Source: Neoceratodus forsteri (Eukaryota > Chordata > Ceratodontiformes > Ceratodontidae). Taken from it: 64,000 nt of DNA. This document shows, piece after piece, positions 10,891 to 23,500 of this stretch. The position numbers and the translations under genes are program-made. The stretch is taken from the NCBI GenBank assembly GCA_016271365.2, contig CM028129.1, positions 849,780,501 to 849,844,500 on the forward strand, read 5' to 3'. The notes under the pieces are model-generated. The model saw nothing but the letters and a program-made list of their open reading frames with translations. It ran no database searches and was not told the origin of the DNA. How positions within the stretch are numbered: the first letter of the stretch is position 1; each line of letters begins with the position of its first letter.

Positions 10891-11212
10891 TGCATATAGC
10901 CCAGGCCACAGTTTATCACCTTTCAGGAACTTTATACATATTATGTGATCCTGGATCTCAACAGTACTATAGTACTTCTCTTAAATCCTCTGGCACAAAC
11001 CCTCCCAGTCTTTTTTTTCATTTTCCTCTGTACTTCACCATAGTGCTTAGCTATCCACCTTAGCCCACTAAAACTGCACCCACCACCCTCCTATTGCTCG
11101 CCACCCCCGACTGCCTAGCCCACACTCACTCGGCTCTCTCCTGCCTCGCTAAAAATGCTTTGGCTTAGTCCCCACCACCTATTCCTGCTCACCCTCACCC
11201 TCCTTTTCCTTT

Positions 11213-14200
11213 ATGCCAACTCCCTCCGCCTACCCTACCCTCCACCTACTCTCACCTTTCTATACTACTACCCAAACATTGTACCATGGCTTTTACTCTG
11301 AAGTCATAAACAAACATCACTCAATTAATACCTGGGTGCAAAGAGCCATATTTCCTAATTGGAAACTGCCACATCATTATAACTCACTAACGATCACCCT
11401 CTACTGGGACTCCAAAGTCAATCCAAGCATCTTAAAAAGTACAAGCAGAAACTCACTCCAACCTATTATGAACTACTTAATGGCATCGCTGAAACTCCTG
11501 CTCCTCCTACTTTTAATATCTGGTGGATACACCCAAACCCTGGTCCTGTTGCACTGAAGCTGACAAAAACAGGAAAGTTGGAAATGGTCTCTCCATTATC
11601 ACTCTAAATATCTGCAGCCTCCTTCCCAAATTGGCATCTCTTCAAACTCTCGCTGGACAAAAAACCCTGATATACTAGCCATTGTGGAAACCTGGCTATC
11701 TCCAGCACCCGGATCATGCGGTCTCGCATTGAAGGCTACAATCTTTTCAGACTCGACCGGGCAAACAAGAAGGTGGGGCTGTGCTATCTCATAAAGGATA
11801 ACCTCTCCTGTCAATGCGGCAGCTTCACCCCCACAAATACGTAGATGCAACTCCTCCCTATCAAACTGCTTCTTGGTGCACAAAACAAAGTTCTCACAGT
11901 GGCCGCAGTCTATATCTCTCCAAAAGACCACCGTGCCAGTATTAAGTCTGTACTTGATTTTGTTAGTCTGCAGCCCTCTGAAAATGAGCTCCTCCTCCTC
12001 GGGGATTTCAACATAAACTGGCTCGCCTCTGACACTGGCTTTTACAAAGATGACATCCTAGCAGCAAACCTGACTCAGATGGTAACCTCCCCCACCCGGA
12101 AAAATTACAAAACTGGTACAAGCACCCTTATTGACTGGGTTCTCACAAATCACCCTGACTGGATAAAAACATTAAAGTCCTCCTGACTCCTCAGTGACCA
12201 CTCCCAGTGTCCTGTACCTGGTCTAATAAATTTCTCAAGCCACCCCCAAAGTTATAACAAGCAGAGTATTGCCTTATGGGAATCTTATCAAGTTGAAAAC
12301 CCATCTCCTACAACAGGACTGGGCCTAATCCTTGAATCAACTGATATTATTACCGCACTAGAATACTTCATTAAATCTTTCAACTCTGCATGCGACTTAT
12401 ATGCCCCAGTAAAAAAATGTAAAATCAAAGCGCTATCAAATCCATGGATTACTGCCAAACTACTTGCCGAGCTCAAGGTTCGGGACCACCTCTGGGCAGT
12501 TGCCAGAGACACAGGCTCACCTCATGATACCCTAAAATACAAGCAGGCACGAAACAGATGTACATCACAAATTAAGCAAATGAAGAGCGCCTATTTCAAA
12601 AATGCCTTTGAATCCACCAGGGTGATGGAAGAGCTTTTTGGGACAACATCCGAAACATAATGGGTAAACAATCAAAATCATCACCTACCATTATGAAAGT
12701 TGATGGATCCACCACTCTTGACCCAAAGTCTATTGCAGATGCGCTTAATAAGACATTCACAGACCTTAGTGGGGTCTTCCCCCCAGATTTCTTCTTGGAC
12801 TTACCTGTGCCTAGCTTAGTATCACAAAACACCCCTCGTGACAAACCACAATTTTACTTCAAGAAAATCAAAGTGCACGAAGCACACAAGTACATAAGAA
12901 AGGCCTGCTCCAAATTCAGAACAAGTAGTGACACGCTAGATCTAAAAATCCTGTCTCTCACCCTGGATGAAGTAATTTACCCCCTTGCAAAAATTCTTAA
13001 TCTGTCACTTTGCCAAAGTCAATTTCCCAACAAATGGAAATCTGCCATAGTTACGCCAGTGCACAAAGGGGGGGACAAAACCTCAACAGGAAACTATCGA
13101 CCAATATCAATACTCCCTCCCCTCTCCAAAGCACTTGAACGAATAGTGGCAGACCAACTCTCTGATTACCTGGACAAATACAATCTACTCTGTAATCAAC
13201 AGCACGGCTTTAAGAAAGGACATAGTACAACAACAGCCTTACTTGATTTCTCTGGAGAAGTCCACTCAGCCCTGGACAAAGGGTGCCAAACAGGTGCAGT
13301 CTTTATCGATCTTACAAAAGCTTTCGACACAGTCCATCATGGCCTACTTACCTCCCTACTTTCTAGTCTAGGCCTGGCGAGGTCCTTGTGCTTGGGTAAA
13401 AAGTTACCTGTCCAATCGGTCACAGGCTGTAAAAATCTCTAATGAACTCTCCGACTTCAAACCAGTTCTCTCGGGTGTACCACAGGGATCAATTCTTGGA
13501 CCACTCCTCTTTAGCCTGTTCCTTAACTCCCTCCCAGATATCTGCCAGGAGAAAATAATCTTATACGCTGATGATGCTGTAATTCTCTCTTCCCACAAGG
13601 ATCCAAAGTCCCTACAAAAAAGCCTGCAACTTGCTTTATCTAGTGTTGAAAGGTGGTTCCTGGATAGTAAACTTGTGCTAAACCACAATAAAACAAAAGC
13701 CATGCTCTTCTCTAATCACCAAAACAGAAATAGGCATACTCCACTCACCATACAAACCTCTGTGGGAATTACACTGGGCCAAGTAAATACTTTCAAATAC
13801 CTTGGCATCACTTTTGAACAAGGGCTCACCTTTGCAACCCACATTGACAACACTGCGAAAACAGTGAACCGACGCCTTGGAATACTATTCCGTAACCGTC
13901 AACTTCTAAATCAAGCAGCATTGAGAATAGCTATACAGAGTTCCATAATCTCAATCATTGACTATGGCCTTATTATTTATGGCTCAGCTACCTCCACTGC
14001 TCTAAGGCATATCTCAATCACTCTAAATAAGGCCTGCCGGCTCCTCACGGGGGCTCAAAGACTGACTCACACATGTGATCTGTACTATGAATCAGGCTGG
14101 TTGAACCTATCAAGTCGTCTTATTTATCTCACCTGCACAATGGCAAAAAAATCTATCTTGGGACTGACGCCATTATGTATTCAAAACCTACTCCGACTGA

Positions 14201-14415
14201 ATCCTGGCTCACGACCATCCACCAGATCTGAACGCCAACCTTTCCTGGTTCCGAGATGCCGGACTGCACAGGGACAAAGATCTTTCGCATACAGGGCCCT
14301 GACATGGTTCAATGCTCTTAGTCCACCTACTCTATCCTCAATCTCCCTTGAAGCTTTCAAATCCATGCTCTATGCCCACCTCACCACCACTAGCAACTGT
14401 GATTGCACTAGATAA
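11213..14415 (+). pseudogene. ORF2 of the inserted Jockey-group LINE (EN-RT)
   Basis: This encodes the endonuclease-reverse transcriptase. Before the endonuclease, 11490-11560 has a Leu-rich run ending ISGG and, one frame over, HPNPGP, like a 2A peptide. The endonuclease follows: SIITLNICSLLPKL near 11595, LLLGDFNINWL near 11995, STLIDWVLTN near 12123 and LSDHSQCP near 12190. RT runs in a 260-residue frame from 12660 (NYRPISILPPLSK, FKKGHSTTTALLDF, FIDLTKAFDTVHH), then shifts frame near 13400 (SGVPQGSILGPLLFSLF, catalytic YADD near 13570) and continues to the stop at 14415. Only a few stops and frameshifts occur, so it is the best preserved LINE ORF in the window. Confidence 0.88.
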
Positions 14416-14856
14416 AGACTACTACTCCTCATGTCCATCCTCACATCTGAGGCCTCTTCCTCCCTGACTAATGAACCCTCTGGTACCTCTACTACTTCCT
14501 GTCTCCCACCCAAACTCACTCCCCCCTTTGTTCCTGTCCCCTCTCGCACTCTCCCGCACCACCTTTCCCTCCTCTCTAGCCTCCTTTTGGCACCTAATGA
14601 TCACCCTCTCCTGGAAGTTCCTTAACCTCGAAATTGTCTACTCGCTTGAACCTGTTGTAGCTTGTTTTTCTATGGAAACGTAAAACGTTACTGCCTTAAA
14701 CTGTTAATAGCAAATTTATGATGTAACTTTCCTGTCTGGTTTTACCTGTAATGTGTATCGTGCTTTGTTAAATGTTCTTTGTGACGTGGAACCTTTGTAA
14801 AAGAGCCCTGGCTCAAAGGTATTAATTCCTAGACTAAGAAACTAAAACTAAAAAAC

Positions 14857-15254
14857 TATATTTGGCATGCCTGAGAAGGAAGAAGGTTCGAACCCAATCT
14901 TATTTCTACAGAAATTGTTTGAAAAGGTAGCAGACCCTTCCACTAATGGAGCCACATATGTTATAGAGCGGGTACACCGGACTCTTCATCCGCCTCTACC
15001 ACCTAACTCTCCTCCTCGACCTCTGATATGTCGGATGCTAAACTTCCTAGATAAGCAACACATTCTGGCCAAAGTCAGAGATCTGTGAGAAATTTTATGG
15101 AAAGGGCATCGGCTAAGGATAGCACAAGACTTGCCTCAGTCGGTCAGGGTGAAATGACAAGAGATGCACCCAGCAGTGTCCAAATTGATTGCAGCGGGAA
15201 AGCCCTTTAGAATGCGATACCCCGCAGTGCTTCAGGTCAAACAAGAGGATTGAT
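14857..15254 (+). pseudogene. L1 ORF1, C-terminal part (RRM and CTD)
   Basis: The frame resumes with FGMPEKEEGSNPI, then IERVHRTLHPPLPP, PPRPLICRMLNFLDKQ and, after a stop at 15086-15088, RLRIAQDLPQSVRVK. These match the RRM and C-terminal domain of L1 ORF1 proteins (family signature 'IERAHR ... RPIIARLLNFQDKE'). The segment ends near KPFRMRYPAVLQVKQED at 15254. It carries at least two stops. It pairs with the N-terminal part at 9951-10316. Confidence 0.85.
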
Positions 15255-16267
15255 GGATTCCTTTGGAAGCTAAGGAACAATCACTGAAAGAGCTCAGAGA
15301 ATTATTCCCCGAACTGTTTAAGGGAACAGACTGAGCTAGTGTACCAAGGCTGCAACCGACGAGAGATTGCAACGGCAGATCAAACTGTAATTTGGGAGAG
15401 TGATGGTGTTTACTATATATTTAGTAGGATCTTCTTCAAGGAGAGTTTAAGATAATCGTGAGGCTCCTTGAGAGTTATGCCACCGAGAGGAGGTCAAGGC
15501 CAAGGATCATCTGGCGCTTTGTAAAGGGAACTGTTTTGGAGTCAGACTTTGGACTTGGCGCATGTTATATGTGGCTTGTTTGAAGCCTGTTATTTTTTTT
15601 GGTTTTCCTTTTTGCCTCTCTCACTTGTAAAGCACAGTGAACAAAAGCACAGGAGACCATGCAGGCTGCACCCGCAGTGAAATGGGATGGAAGTCAGCAC
15701 CAATTATCATTTGGAGACTGATTTAAAACCTTTTGCTTTTCTTTTTGTGACCTTTTCACCCCTCCTTCTGCTCCTCCTTTTAGGAGGGGTCAGTAAGGAT
15801 GGATCATAGTGAAATCACCGGATTTTTAATTATTAATTCTAGAGTGTTGAATTTCACTTACTGTTATTAGGTTCTCTAGGAGAGTTAGTCAATTTAAATA
15901 TGTGTAGGTTTGGCATGCTGTTTGTTTAATGGGGGAAGGTGTGGGAAGTGGGTGGAAGGGGTCTTGGTGCCCATTGCTCTGTGAGAAGACATCACGCACC
16001 TTAATCAGTTGGGTGTCACAGTTTGTTGGAACTGGGGCAAAGGGAAAAAAGGGGGGTTGTTTCTTGTTTTATTTGGGGGGTATAGTGAGAGAAATAAGGG
16101 GAACAGATAGCCATAGGGGGGTTGTGAGGGATGGGGGAGGGTGTCAAGTGTGTATAATCTGTATGATGCTGCTCAGTATTGGTCAGGACAGGTTTCAGGG
16201 ATTAATTATAGACCTCTGAGATGGAAGGGAGTAGATTCCCCTATAGGAGCAGGTATCACTGAAGGTA
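15255..16267 (+). other. L1 inter-ORF spacer
   Basis: About 1 kb between the end of ORF1 homology and the ORF2 start. It includes a T-rich stretch near 15590, a G-rich stretch near 15930-16140 and no further domain. This is long for an L1 spacer; short unrecognised insertions may lie inside. Confidence 0.5.
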
Positions 16268-19200
16268 ATGAGCAACCACTACAATCTCATCAGCTGGAAT
16301 ATTAAGGGTGCCCAGGACAAAGGTAAAAGGTCGGTGGTCCTCAGACATCTGCAGCATTTGCGGACAGGGATCACATGCCTCCAGGAGACTCACATGAAGT
16401 GGGAGGATATCCACTTATTTGCTAAAGCATAGGTGGGACAGGTTTTTGGTGCCGGGAGATCAAACAATAGTGAGGGAGTTGTTATTCTCATAGATAAGAA
16501 AGTTCCCTTTATATTGAGGTAAGAGATATACAACCCCAATGGGAGGTACATTCTCTTGCAGAGAAGTATTGACGCTCGGCCAATCCTAATTGGTGCTATA
16601 TACGGCCCAAACGATGAATCCCTTGAGTTTTTTAAACATTTATTAAGTATAGTGGTCACTAACCCATCGGTAGCAACTGTATTAGGAGGGGACTGGAATG
16701 TGGTGCCAAATACACAGATGGATAGATCTGATTCTCAGAGACAGGGGTCCTCGCCTTCACAGAGGGCACTGCACGATCTAATGAGTGGGGCAGACATTTT
16801 AGATGTACGGAGGGTGTTGCACCCTATGGAACGCCAGTATACATTTTTTTCACCCCCGCACATATCTCTCTCCTGAATTGATTTTATTTTATTAAGTTCC
16901 CACTTGCTCCCAAATGTTGTGAGCTCAGCGGTTCATGACAGGGTAATTTCAGACCATTCGCCTGTTTCACTTCTGTTTTATCTGGGGCTGGGAGCTAGGA
17001 AAGATTTTGTCTGGAGACTGAATAACCAGTTGCTCCAGAAGCCTAATACTAGGCAGCAGACAAAAGACTTTCTCTCCAATTTTATAACTATTAATAAGGG
17101 CTCAGTTACAAGAACTGATATGGTCTGGGCGGCTGCAAAGTGTGCCTTGAGAGGGGAATGCCTATGATTGGCCACCACCAAATCTCGACAGTACAAAGCC
17201 CTGCAGGATAAATTACTTTCAGCCATCCGCAGGTTAGAGACCACCCTTAATAGTAGATCCCCCGATGCTGAATGGGCAGCCCTGCATAGGCTGCAGGCCC
17301 AATATTCAGCCCTGATATATCAGAGGGTAGAGTTGTCTCTGAAGCGTACCAAGATCAAGTATCTGGACATAGGGGAAAAGGCAGGGAAAATGTTAGCAGT
17401 CAGGCTTAGGCAGGCTGAGGCCTCTTGCTTTATTTCTTGTATTAAAGTGGGTAACCAAATTATAACATCACCCAGAGAAGTGGTTGATGAGTTGAGGATG
17501 TATTACCTGAGACTGTACTCAGTCGATCAGACTGACCGCCCCAAAGCCCAAAGTATTCTTAATTACCTTGCCTCAATAGAGCTGCCTAAGTTGGCCCCCA
17601 GAGCGCCAAAACAATTGGTAACCCGATCACAGTACAGGAAGTCATACAGGCCATCCAGCAACTAACAGTGGATAAATCTCCTGGACCAGATGGTCTTTCT
17701 AACAACCTACACAAAGCGTGTGTGCCAGAAATTGCCCCCCTACTAACAGAGGTGTATAATTTTTGGTATCTAGAAGGCATGTCGGAAGATAGCTTCCTGA
17801 AAGCGTTGATTATTCTCATACCCTAGCCAGGTAAGGATCCCCTCAATCCTGGTAGTTACCTGCCCATCTCTCTGATCAATACAGATGTTAAGATTTTAGC
17901 CAAAATCATGGCTAATAGACTAAGTCCTGTGTTAACTACTCTTACTGAGTGGGAGCAAATCAGTTTTATGGCAGGTAGATCATCCGTCAATCATATGCGG
18001 AAGGTTATGCATATCCTCTCGGCATCCAGGGACTCTGACTCTGCTGCGGTGTTGGTGTCCTTGGATGCTGAGAAGGCTTTTGATATGGTCTCCTGGGATT
18101 TCTTATTTCTAGTGTTGGAAGATTACAGCCTTCCTACAGAGTTTGTTAAATGGGTCAGGATTTTGTATACTTACCTGTCTGCACAAGTCTGGTGCAATGG
18201 AATCTTGTCTGACCCTCTCTGATTTCAGAGAAAAACCAGACAGGGTTGCTCCTTATCCCCCCTTTTGTTTAATCTTTATCTGGAACCCCTAGCTTGGAAG
18301 CTAATCTTCTCCCCACAAATTCGAGGTAATAAAATTTGGGGAACAGTGGTATACCCTGTCTGCCTATGGAGATGACCTGCTGATACGTATCGAGGACCCT
18401 GTAATTGAGATCCCTGCTCTTTTGGAAGAGATTAAATCCTTTGCAGTGGTTTCCCACTATAAGCTTAACATATCCAAGACTAAGGTCTTTCCCTTGAACA
18501 ATAAGACCACCCAGATGGTTATAAACAACACTAGTTTAGAGTGGGTGCCACACACCCTTACTTACCTTGGAATACAGGTTGCCAGAGATCTTCCCACCAT
18601 GATTAAACAACTTCACAGATCTCGTTAAAATCATTAAATTGGACCTGGACAGATGGGAAAGCCTTCCACTTACACTATGGGGAAGAATAAACATTGTAAA
18701 AATGAATGTTTTACCCAGTATAGTATACCCTTTAAGGATGCTTGGGTGTTATCTTCCTAAAAGGTGGTTTTGCCAGCTGCAATCTATGTTAAACACCTTC
18801 TTGTGGAAAGACAAAAGTGTTAGGCGGTCATATAATAAGCTTATGGGACCCAAGATGCAGGGTGGTCTAGCATTGCCCTCCTTTTTTACCTATTATTGTG
18901 CCCACCATCTTAGTAGAGCAGTTTACTGGTCAATGGCAGGATGGGAAAATAAAGGTCAGACTTATATCCCTCTGTGGCTGGATATAGGAAAGTCCTTAAT
19001 ATCTCAACAGCAAGGTACTCTCTCCTCTCTGATCTATGTTAGCCCTAAGAGGCTCCCCAGAATGCTGAAGAACACCCCCATTGGATGGTCGGTTAGAGCT
19101 CTCCATCAATAACAAGTCTTCCTCTCGTGCAATTGGCATGTATCCCTGGAACAACCGATAGTTGGTAACCCCCATTTTAAAATTGATCACAAACCCATCT

Positions 19201-20065
19201 TACCCACATTCTGGTCTCTTTTGATTGACAAGAAGGTTGCTGACTTATCAGAGAATGATAAGTTGATATCCTTCACCGCTTTCTGTTCACGTTTTGATGT
19301 ATCGGTCACAAACTTTTTTAAGTATAAGCAGATTGAAGAGGCAGTTAAAACTCACTTGGGGTGGGTGGATATAAACTGGTCGCATACGGAGGTATTGAAC
19401 AGGCTCCTGCAGGTAGTGGGAGAATCTCATGCAGTGTCTGGGGTCTACAAGGAGATGCATTCTGTGGACGCCAACCTACCCTGGGGGATCTGCTATTATT
19501 GGCCCAAGAATTATCAATTGCATCTGAAGTGGGGTCTTGGGGAAGGGCATGGAAGAGTGTTTATACATTCGCTAAGCAGGACAGATTGTGATTGATACAG
19601 TTTAACATTATGAATAACCTATACCACTCACCAGTTAAACTACATAAATTAGGTCATGTCCCCTCACCCAAGTGTACTCAGTGTAATCAAGCCCCGGGTT
19701 CCCTACATCATATGTTGTGGGAATGTTTGGTGGTCCAGACCTTTTGGCAATCTATTAAGCAGTTGTTGGATCCATTGCTTGGGCTTGACTCCCTTTTCAC
19801 TCCAGAAATATGCTTATTATATTGTTTCCCGAAGGGTATCCCAAAGGTCAGGAAAGCACATCTAGCTTTGGTCTCGACCATAGCTAAACTCATTATTATG
19901 AGACATTGGAAAGATAAAGCAAGGTTGTTGGTTATGGAGTGGTATAAGGAAATGCTCATAGCTCTGCAATTAGAAAAACATATTTTGCATATGAACAACT
20001 GTTCTCACCTATACCAGTCCAGATGGGGCTCCCTTGATGCCTTACTTACTGCATGTAACCCATAA
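16268..20065 (+). pseudogene. L1 ORF2 (endonuclease-reverse transcriptase), broken
   Basis: It starts ATG at 16268 with ISWNIKGAQ and LQETHM (endonuclease motifs I and II). GAIYGPN follows near 16590, GGDWNVVPN near 16690 and SDHSPVSLLF near 16955. RT begins after a frameshift near 17610 (VDKSPGPDGL), then ISLINTDVKILAKIMANRL, VSLDAEKAFDMVSWDFL near 18060, RQGCSLSPLLFNL near 18240 and the catalytic box YGDD near 18365 (usual form YADD). The ORF continues through the thumb and Cys-rich C-terminal zone (CTQCNQAPGSLHHMLWEC near 19675) to the stop at 20065. About seven stops or frameshifts are present. Confidence 0.92.
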
Positions 20066-20357
20066 TGGTCTATAGTTAGCTGACTGCTTTTCATTAGTGG
20101 TAGATTAGTATTGTTGTCATACTGAAGGTAGTATATACACACTTGATGGAATGAGGAGGGTAGGGCATTATGGGGTAAAATAAAGTCGTAGATGTAGTTG
20201 CAATAATTGTTATTTGAGCCGATGTAACCATAAGGCTAATATGTCATGTTCCTGGTTCATGTGTGACAATGTCCATGCCTTACAACCCACTGTGTATAAT
20301 GGAAATCAGAAAAAAATGAATAAAGCATATTGAATGGAAAAAAAAAGTAAGGATGTG

Positions 20358-20570
20358 TTTTCCACTGTGATGTCATGAATTTATGTAATGAGCTTAGGCA
20401 TAATTGATGGTGTCTCCTGTCTAAGCCTCACCCCCACTGAAGACTCGTGAGAGTCAAGATGCTAGGGGAAATCCTTAAGCCAGGCAGTGGTGCACAACTG
20501 CATGTTTGCTTTGATTCTGGAGAAGTAAAAAGAACTTTGGTACAAATCTGCTTCTTCTACCTTTTTTCTT
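20358..20570. repeat. Long inverted repeat: remainder of right arm
   Basis: Continues the right arm after the L1. TTTTCCACTGTGATGTC is the complement of the left arm at about 9190-9206, and the arm runs out at CTACCTTTTTTCTT, complement of the left arm start at 8994. The paired arms differ at a modest number of sites. Confidence 0.85.
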
Positions 20571-23500
20571 GAGTGTGCACTACCACCTGTTTTGATCTTG
20601 TTTTTGTGAAGGTAAGCCGCCTCCATTTTGTAGTGTGCACTGGCCAACCCTCTGCTGTATCATGGTGCCTTTCTGGAACTGTTTACTTTCTTAAGACAGT
20701 TGTTAGTTAGGTGGATTGCAGGACTGAAGACTGAAGAAGATGAAATAAATTCTCAAGGTATTAAGAATCTGAAGAAGGCCTAGGTCATGGCTGCTTGTAA
20801 ATTAGGATTAGAGAAGGATCCCAAAACTCCATCTTTTAGAGGACCTATTAGTTAGAAATATGGGTTGTAATCTATACACTTCCATGTAAGAAGATCTTGA
20901 GGGGCAGATTTCCTAAAACCTTGGAGAAAAGCCTTGATCACCGAACAAGATAAGTAAGAGCATGTAGTATCAGGATGGATGGATACCATGGTAAATGAAA
21001 TGCCTAACTATGTATTGTTTGATTATTGTGGCTGTTATGCCAAATGTTTGAGAGCAATAGTAAGAAAAGCCAGAACATGTTGAACTGAGGAATTTAATGG
21101 GCTTGTGTTTTGTAGAAGTTCATGAATTTCTTCCATGCTACTTTGTAGGCAGGCTGAGTAGATGCAGGTAAAGAACTCCAGATAGTAGTGGAAGCCTAGT
21201 TAAGATATACAGCTATGTCCTAATGCATTGTTTGCACCTGTTCTGCATTGTCACTGTATTTGAAGCATTCCATGTATTTCCAGTTTATTTTTATCACCTG
21301 TTAACATTTTCTAAATTAATGTAAATGTATTTTACATTCTATGTATTTTCTAATTATTGTAAATGTATTGTACACTTACTGAGCCATCTTTATGGCATGG
21401 GCCATGCCTGAAAACATTCCAATGGATCAGTGCACCCACCCAGTAAATAAACAAATAAATAAAAATATGTAGTTCTTGAAATGGAGTAAGAGTCATTTCC
21501 TTATCAGCTTGCAGGTAAGCATCTCTGAATTTCTGAAAATTAAAATGGGTGAGACAATCAGTAAGTTAGAGTGACCATGTATATATACACACAGAGAATT
21601 CTGAAGTGGCTATTTAAAGAGGTTCATATCAGTGATCTCAGGATGTTCATTATGGAATAGGAGGATGAATGTCCTTTGTTGATGGCTGTTACTGTTTGGT
21701 TGTCAGAATACAATGTTACAAGCTCTATAACATCCCCAGGTGAGTGTGGCTACAACATTGGGATAGATTTTAAATAAGGGGGATGTAGAATTAAAGTACG
21801 GGGGGAGGGGGGACAGTACTATTGTATCACTACACTATAACTGATGTAAAGCTTTACCCTGTATGGTTCTGTCTCCAATATGTTAAAAATCTCTAATAAA
21901 CTTTAAATTATAAAAAAAAAAATAATAAAGTATGGGAGGTCCTTGATTTTGGACGGCCATGAACAAGGAAACCAGGAGGAACCCAATATAATAGAGAAGC
22001 CGAATGATGGAGTAGTATCAAATGTCAAGGTTTGAGTTGGTAGATGGATCCTTATAAAACATGAATATGCCATTTCAATCCATGCAGAAGTGGGGTCACA
22101 TGGTAAGATCTGAACAGATGGGCAGAAGCAGTGATGGTATTGTGGTAGACTACAGCAGTGATTGAATGGACCAAAACAAGAAAATAAGAAATCAAGCTTT
22201 TTCCTTAAGGAATAATTCTCATTGCAAAACTGAGGCAGCCCAATTACAATAACAGTTCTCTTTTTGTTCTTTTTGTACAGGATCATTTTAATGAAAAATA
22301 CATGAGTAGAATTAAGGCTCATTGTAATTTTTCAAGAGGGAAACAGGCTTCTTTACTGAGCGAATGTAGTTCTATGCCTAGAAAGTCCAAGATTGTTAAG
22401 GGAGCTTGAGTTTAATTATCAGCTAGAAGCATGATGTGTGATGAAAACAAATGATGAAGGCAGGTGATACTAGCAGCAAGAGGCGAATCTGTAGTGTCAA
22501 CAAGCAGAACATCATACAGAAGATGCACACAAATGGGCATTTGTATACATTAAAAGAATCCAGTGTAGTGAGCTAAAAAAGGTGTTGAACAGGCTAAGGC
22601 TACTTTTTCTTCCAAAGGATAAATGCACTGCAACATTATACTGTAATACTATTTTTCCAATATATTCCATGTACATGCCATAAGGAAGGATGTAAGTACA
22701 ACTGTGAAGGCATCAGAGATGCCTGCATTAGTTAACCAGATGTCAGGTTGCCAGGTGCCAGATTCAGTAATTTTAATGAATTTGATTGCATCATTGATTC
22801 ATGCAGAGTTGAGGAAATAATCCTCTGATAGAATTAGAGAATTAATGCTTCAATCCATGGTAGAATAAGGGGCTAACAGGTCGATGATGAGGTGTTTCTT
22901 TTGGGAATATGTTAGGATTCCTTTGCCTGTAGGGTGTCGTAACATCAGGTTCTGACATAGCTGATTGGATATTTGGACAAATGATTGAATTGGTAAGAAC
23001 TACATGAGGACCAGTATGGAAACCATCAGAAAGACCGGTAATTAGGAAACAGATGAGCTGCTCTACTGGATGTGTTCATAATAACTACTGAAGATAAGGG
23101 ATATGAACAGAAGTAGTTGGAAAAGCTAAATATCATTTCTGACCTTGATTAAGAATGGAGGGTGGTTTATGGTGCCAAACCAGTTCGAAATGAACCTCTC
23201 CTCTGTGGCTACAAAAATGTAATAGATTGCATGAAGGTGCAAAGAAGGCTGTTTCACTGAAATTGTTTCAGATGGCTGTTCCAGCAGAAATTACAATCTG
23301 ATGCCCTTATTTGTCCAAGAGATTCTTAGGAGCATAGAAAAAATGTTGAGAAGAAGAGGTGTGAGCAAGAATGGTACTAGTGGAAGGTTAAGAATCATGA
23401 ACCATAAAGGAGCAAAAAGCAGCAAAATTAGAGAAAGATTTATATATGGAACACATTAGGGCTCTTTGACCAGTGAAATGCATACAGAAAAGTTTGTTTT

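Larger units (their letters stand above)
10310..14863 (+). mobile_element. Jockey-group LINE (L2/CR1/Rex1-like) inserted in L1 ORF1
   Basis: Flanked by the 7-bp duplication TATATTT (10310-10316 and 14857-14863). Removing the insert and one duplication copy puts L1 ORF1 back into one continuous frame. The 4.54-kb insert has a ~0.9-kb 5' UTR with tandem units, one long ORF2 region (about 11.2-14.4 kb) and a 3' UTR ending in a short A-rich tail with repeated ACTAAAA. It is therefore younger than the L1. The RT resembles the L2/CR1/Rex1 group; the exact clade cannot be settled by eye. Confidence 0.9.
9749..20357 (+). mobile_element. L1-type LINE, interrupted, with 15-bp target duplication
   Basis: The duplication AAAAGTAAGGATGTG lies at 9749-9763 and again at 20343-20357, directly after an A-rich tail. 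The element (9764-20342) has a 5' leader, an ORF1 with coiled coil, an ORF2 with APE endonuclease and L1-type RT, and a 3' UTR ending in AATAAAGC plus poly(A). About 4.5 kb of another LINE sits inside ORF1, so the L1 alone is about 6.0 kb, near full length. The opposite arm of the surrounding inverted repeat preserves the empty-site sequence, which confirms the insertion point independently. Confidence 0.93.
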
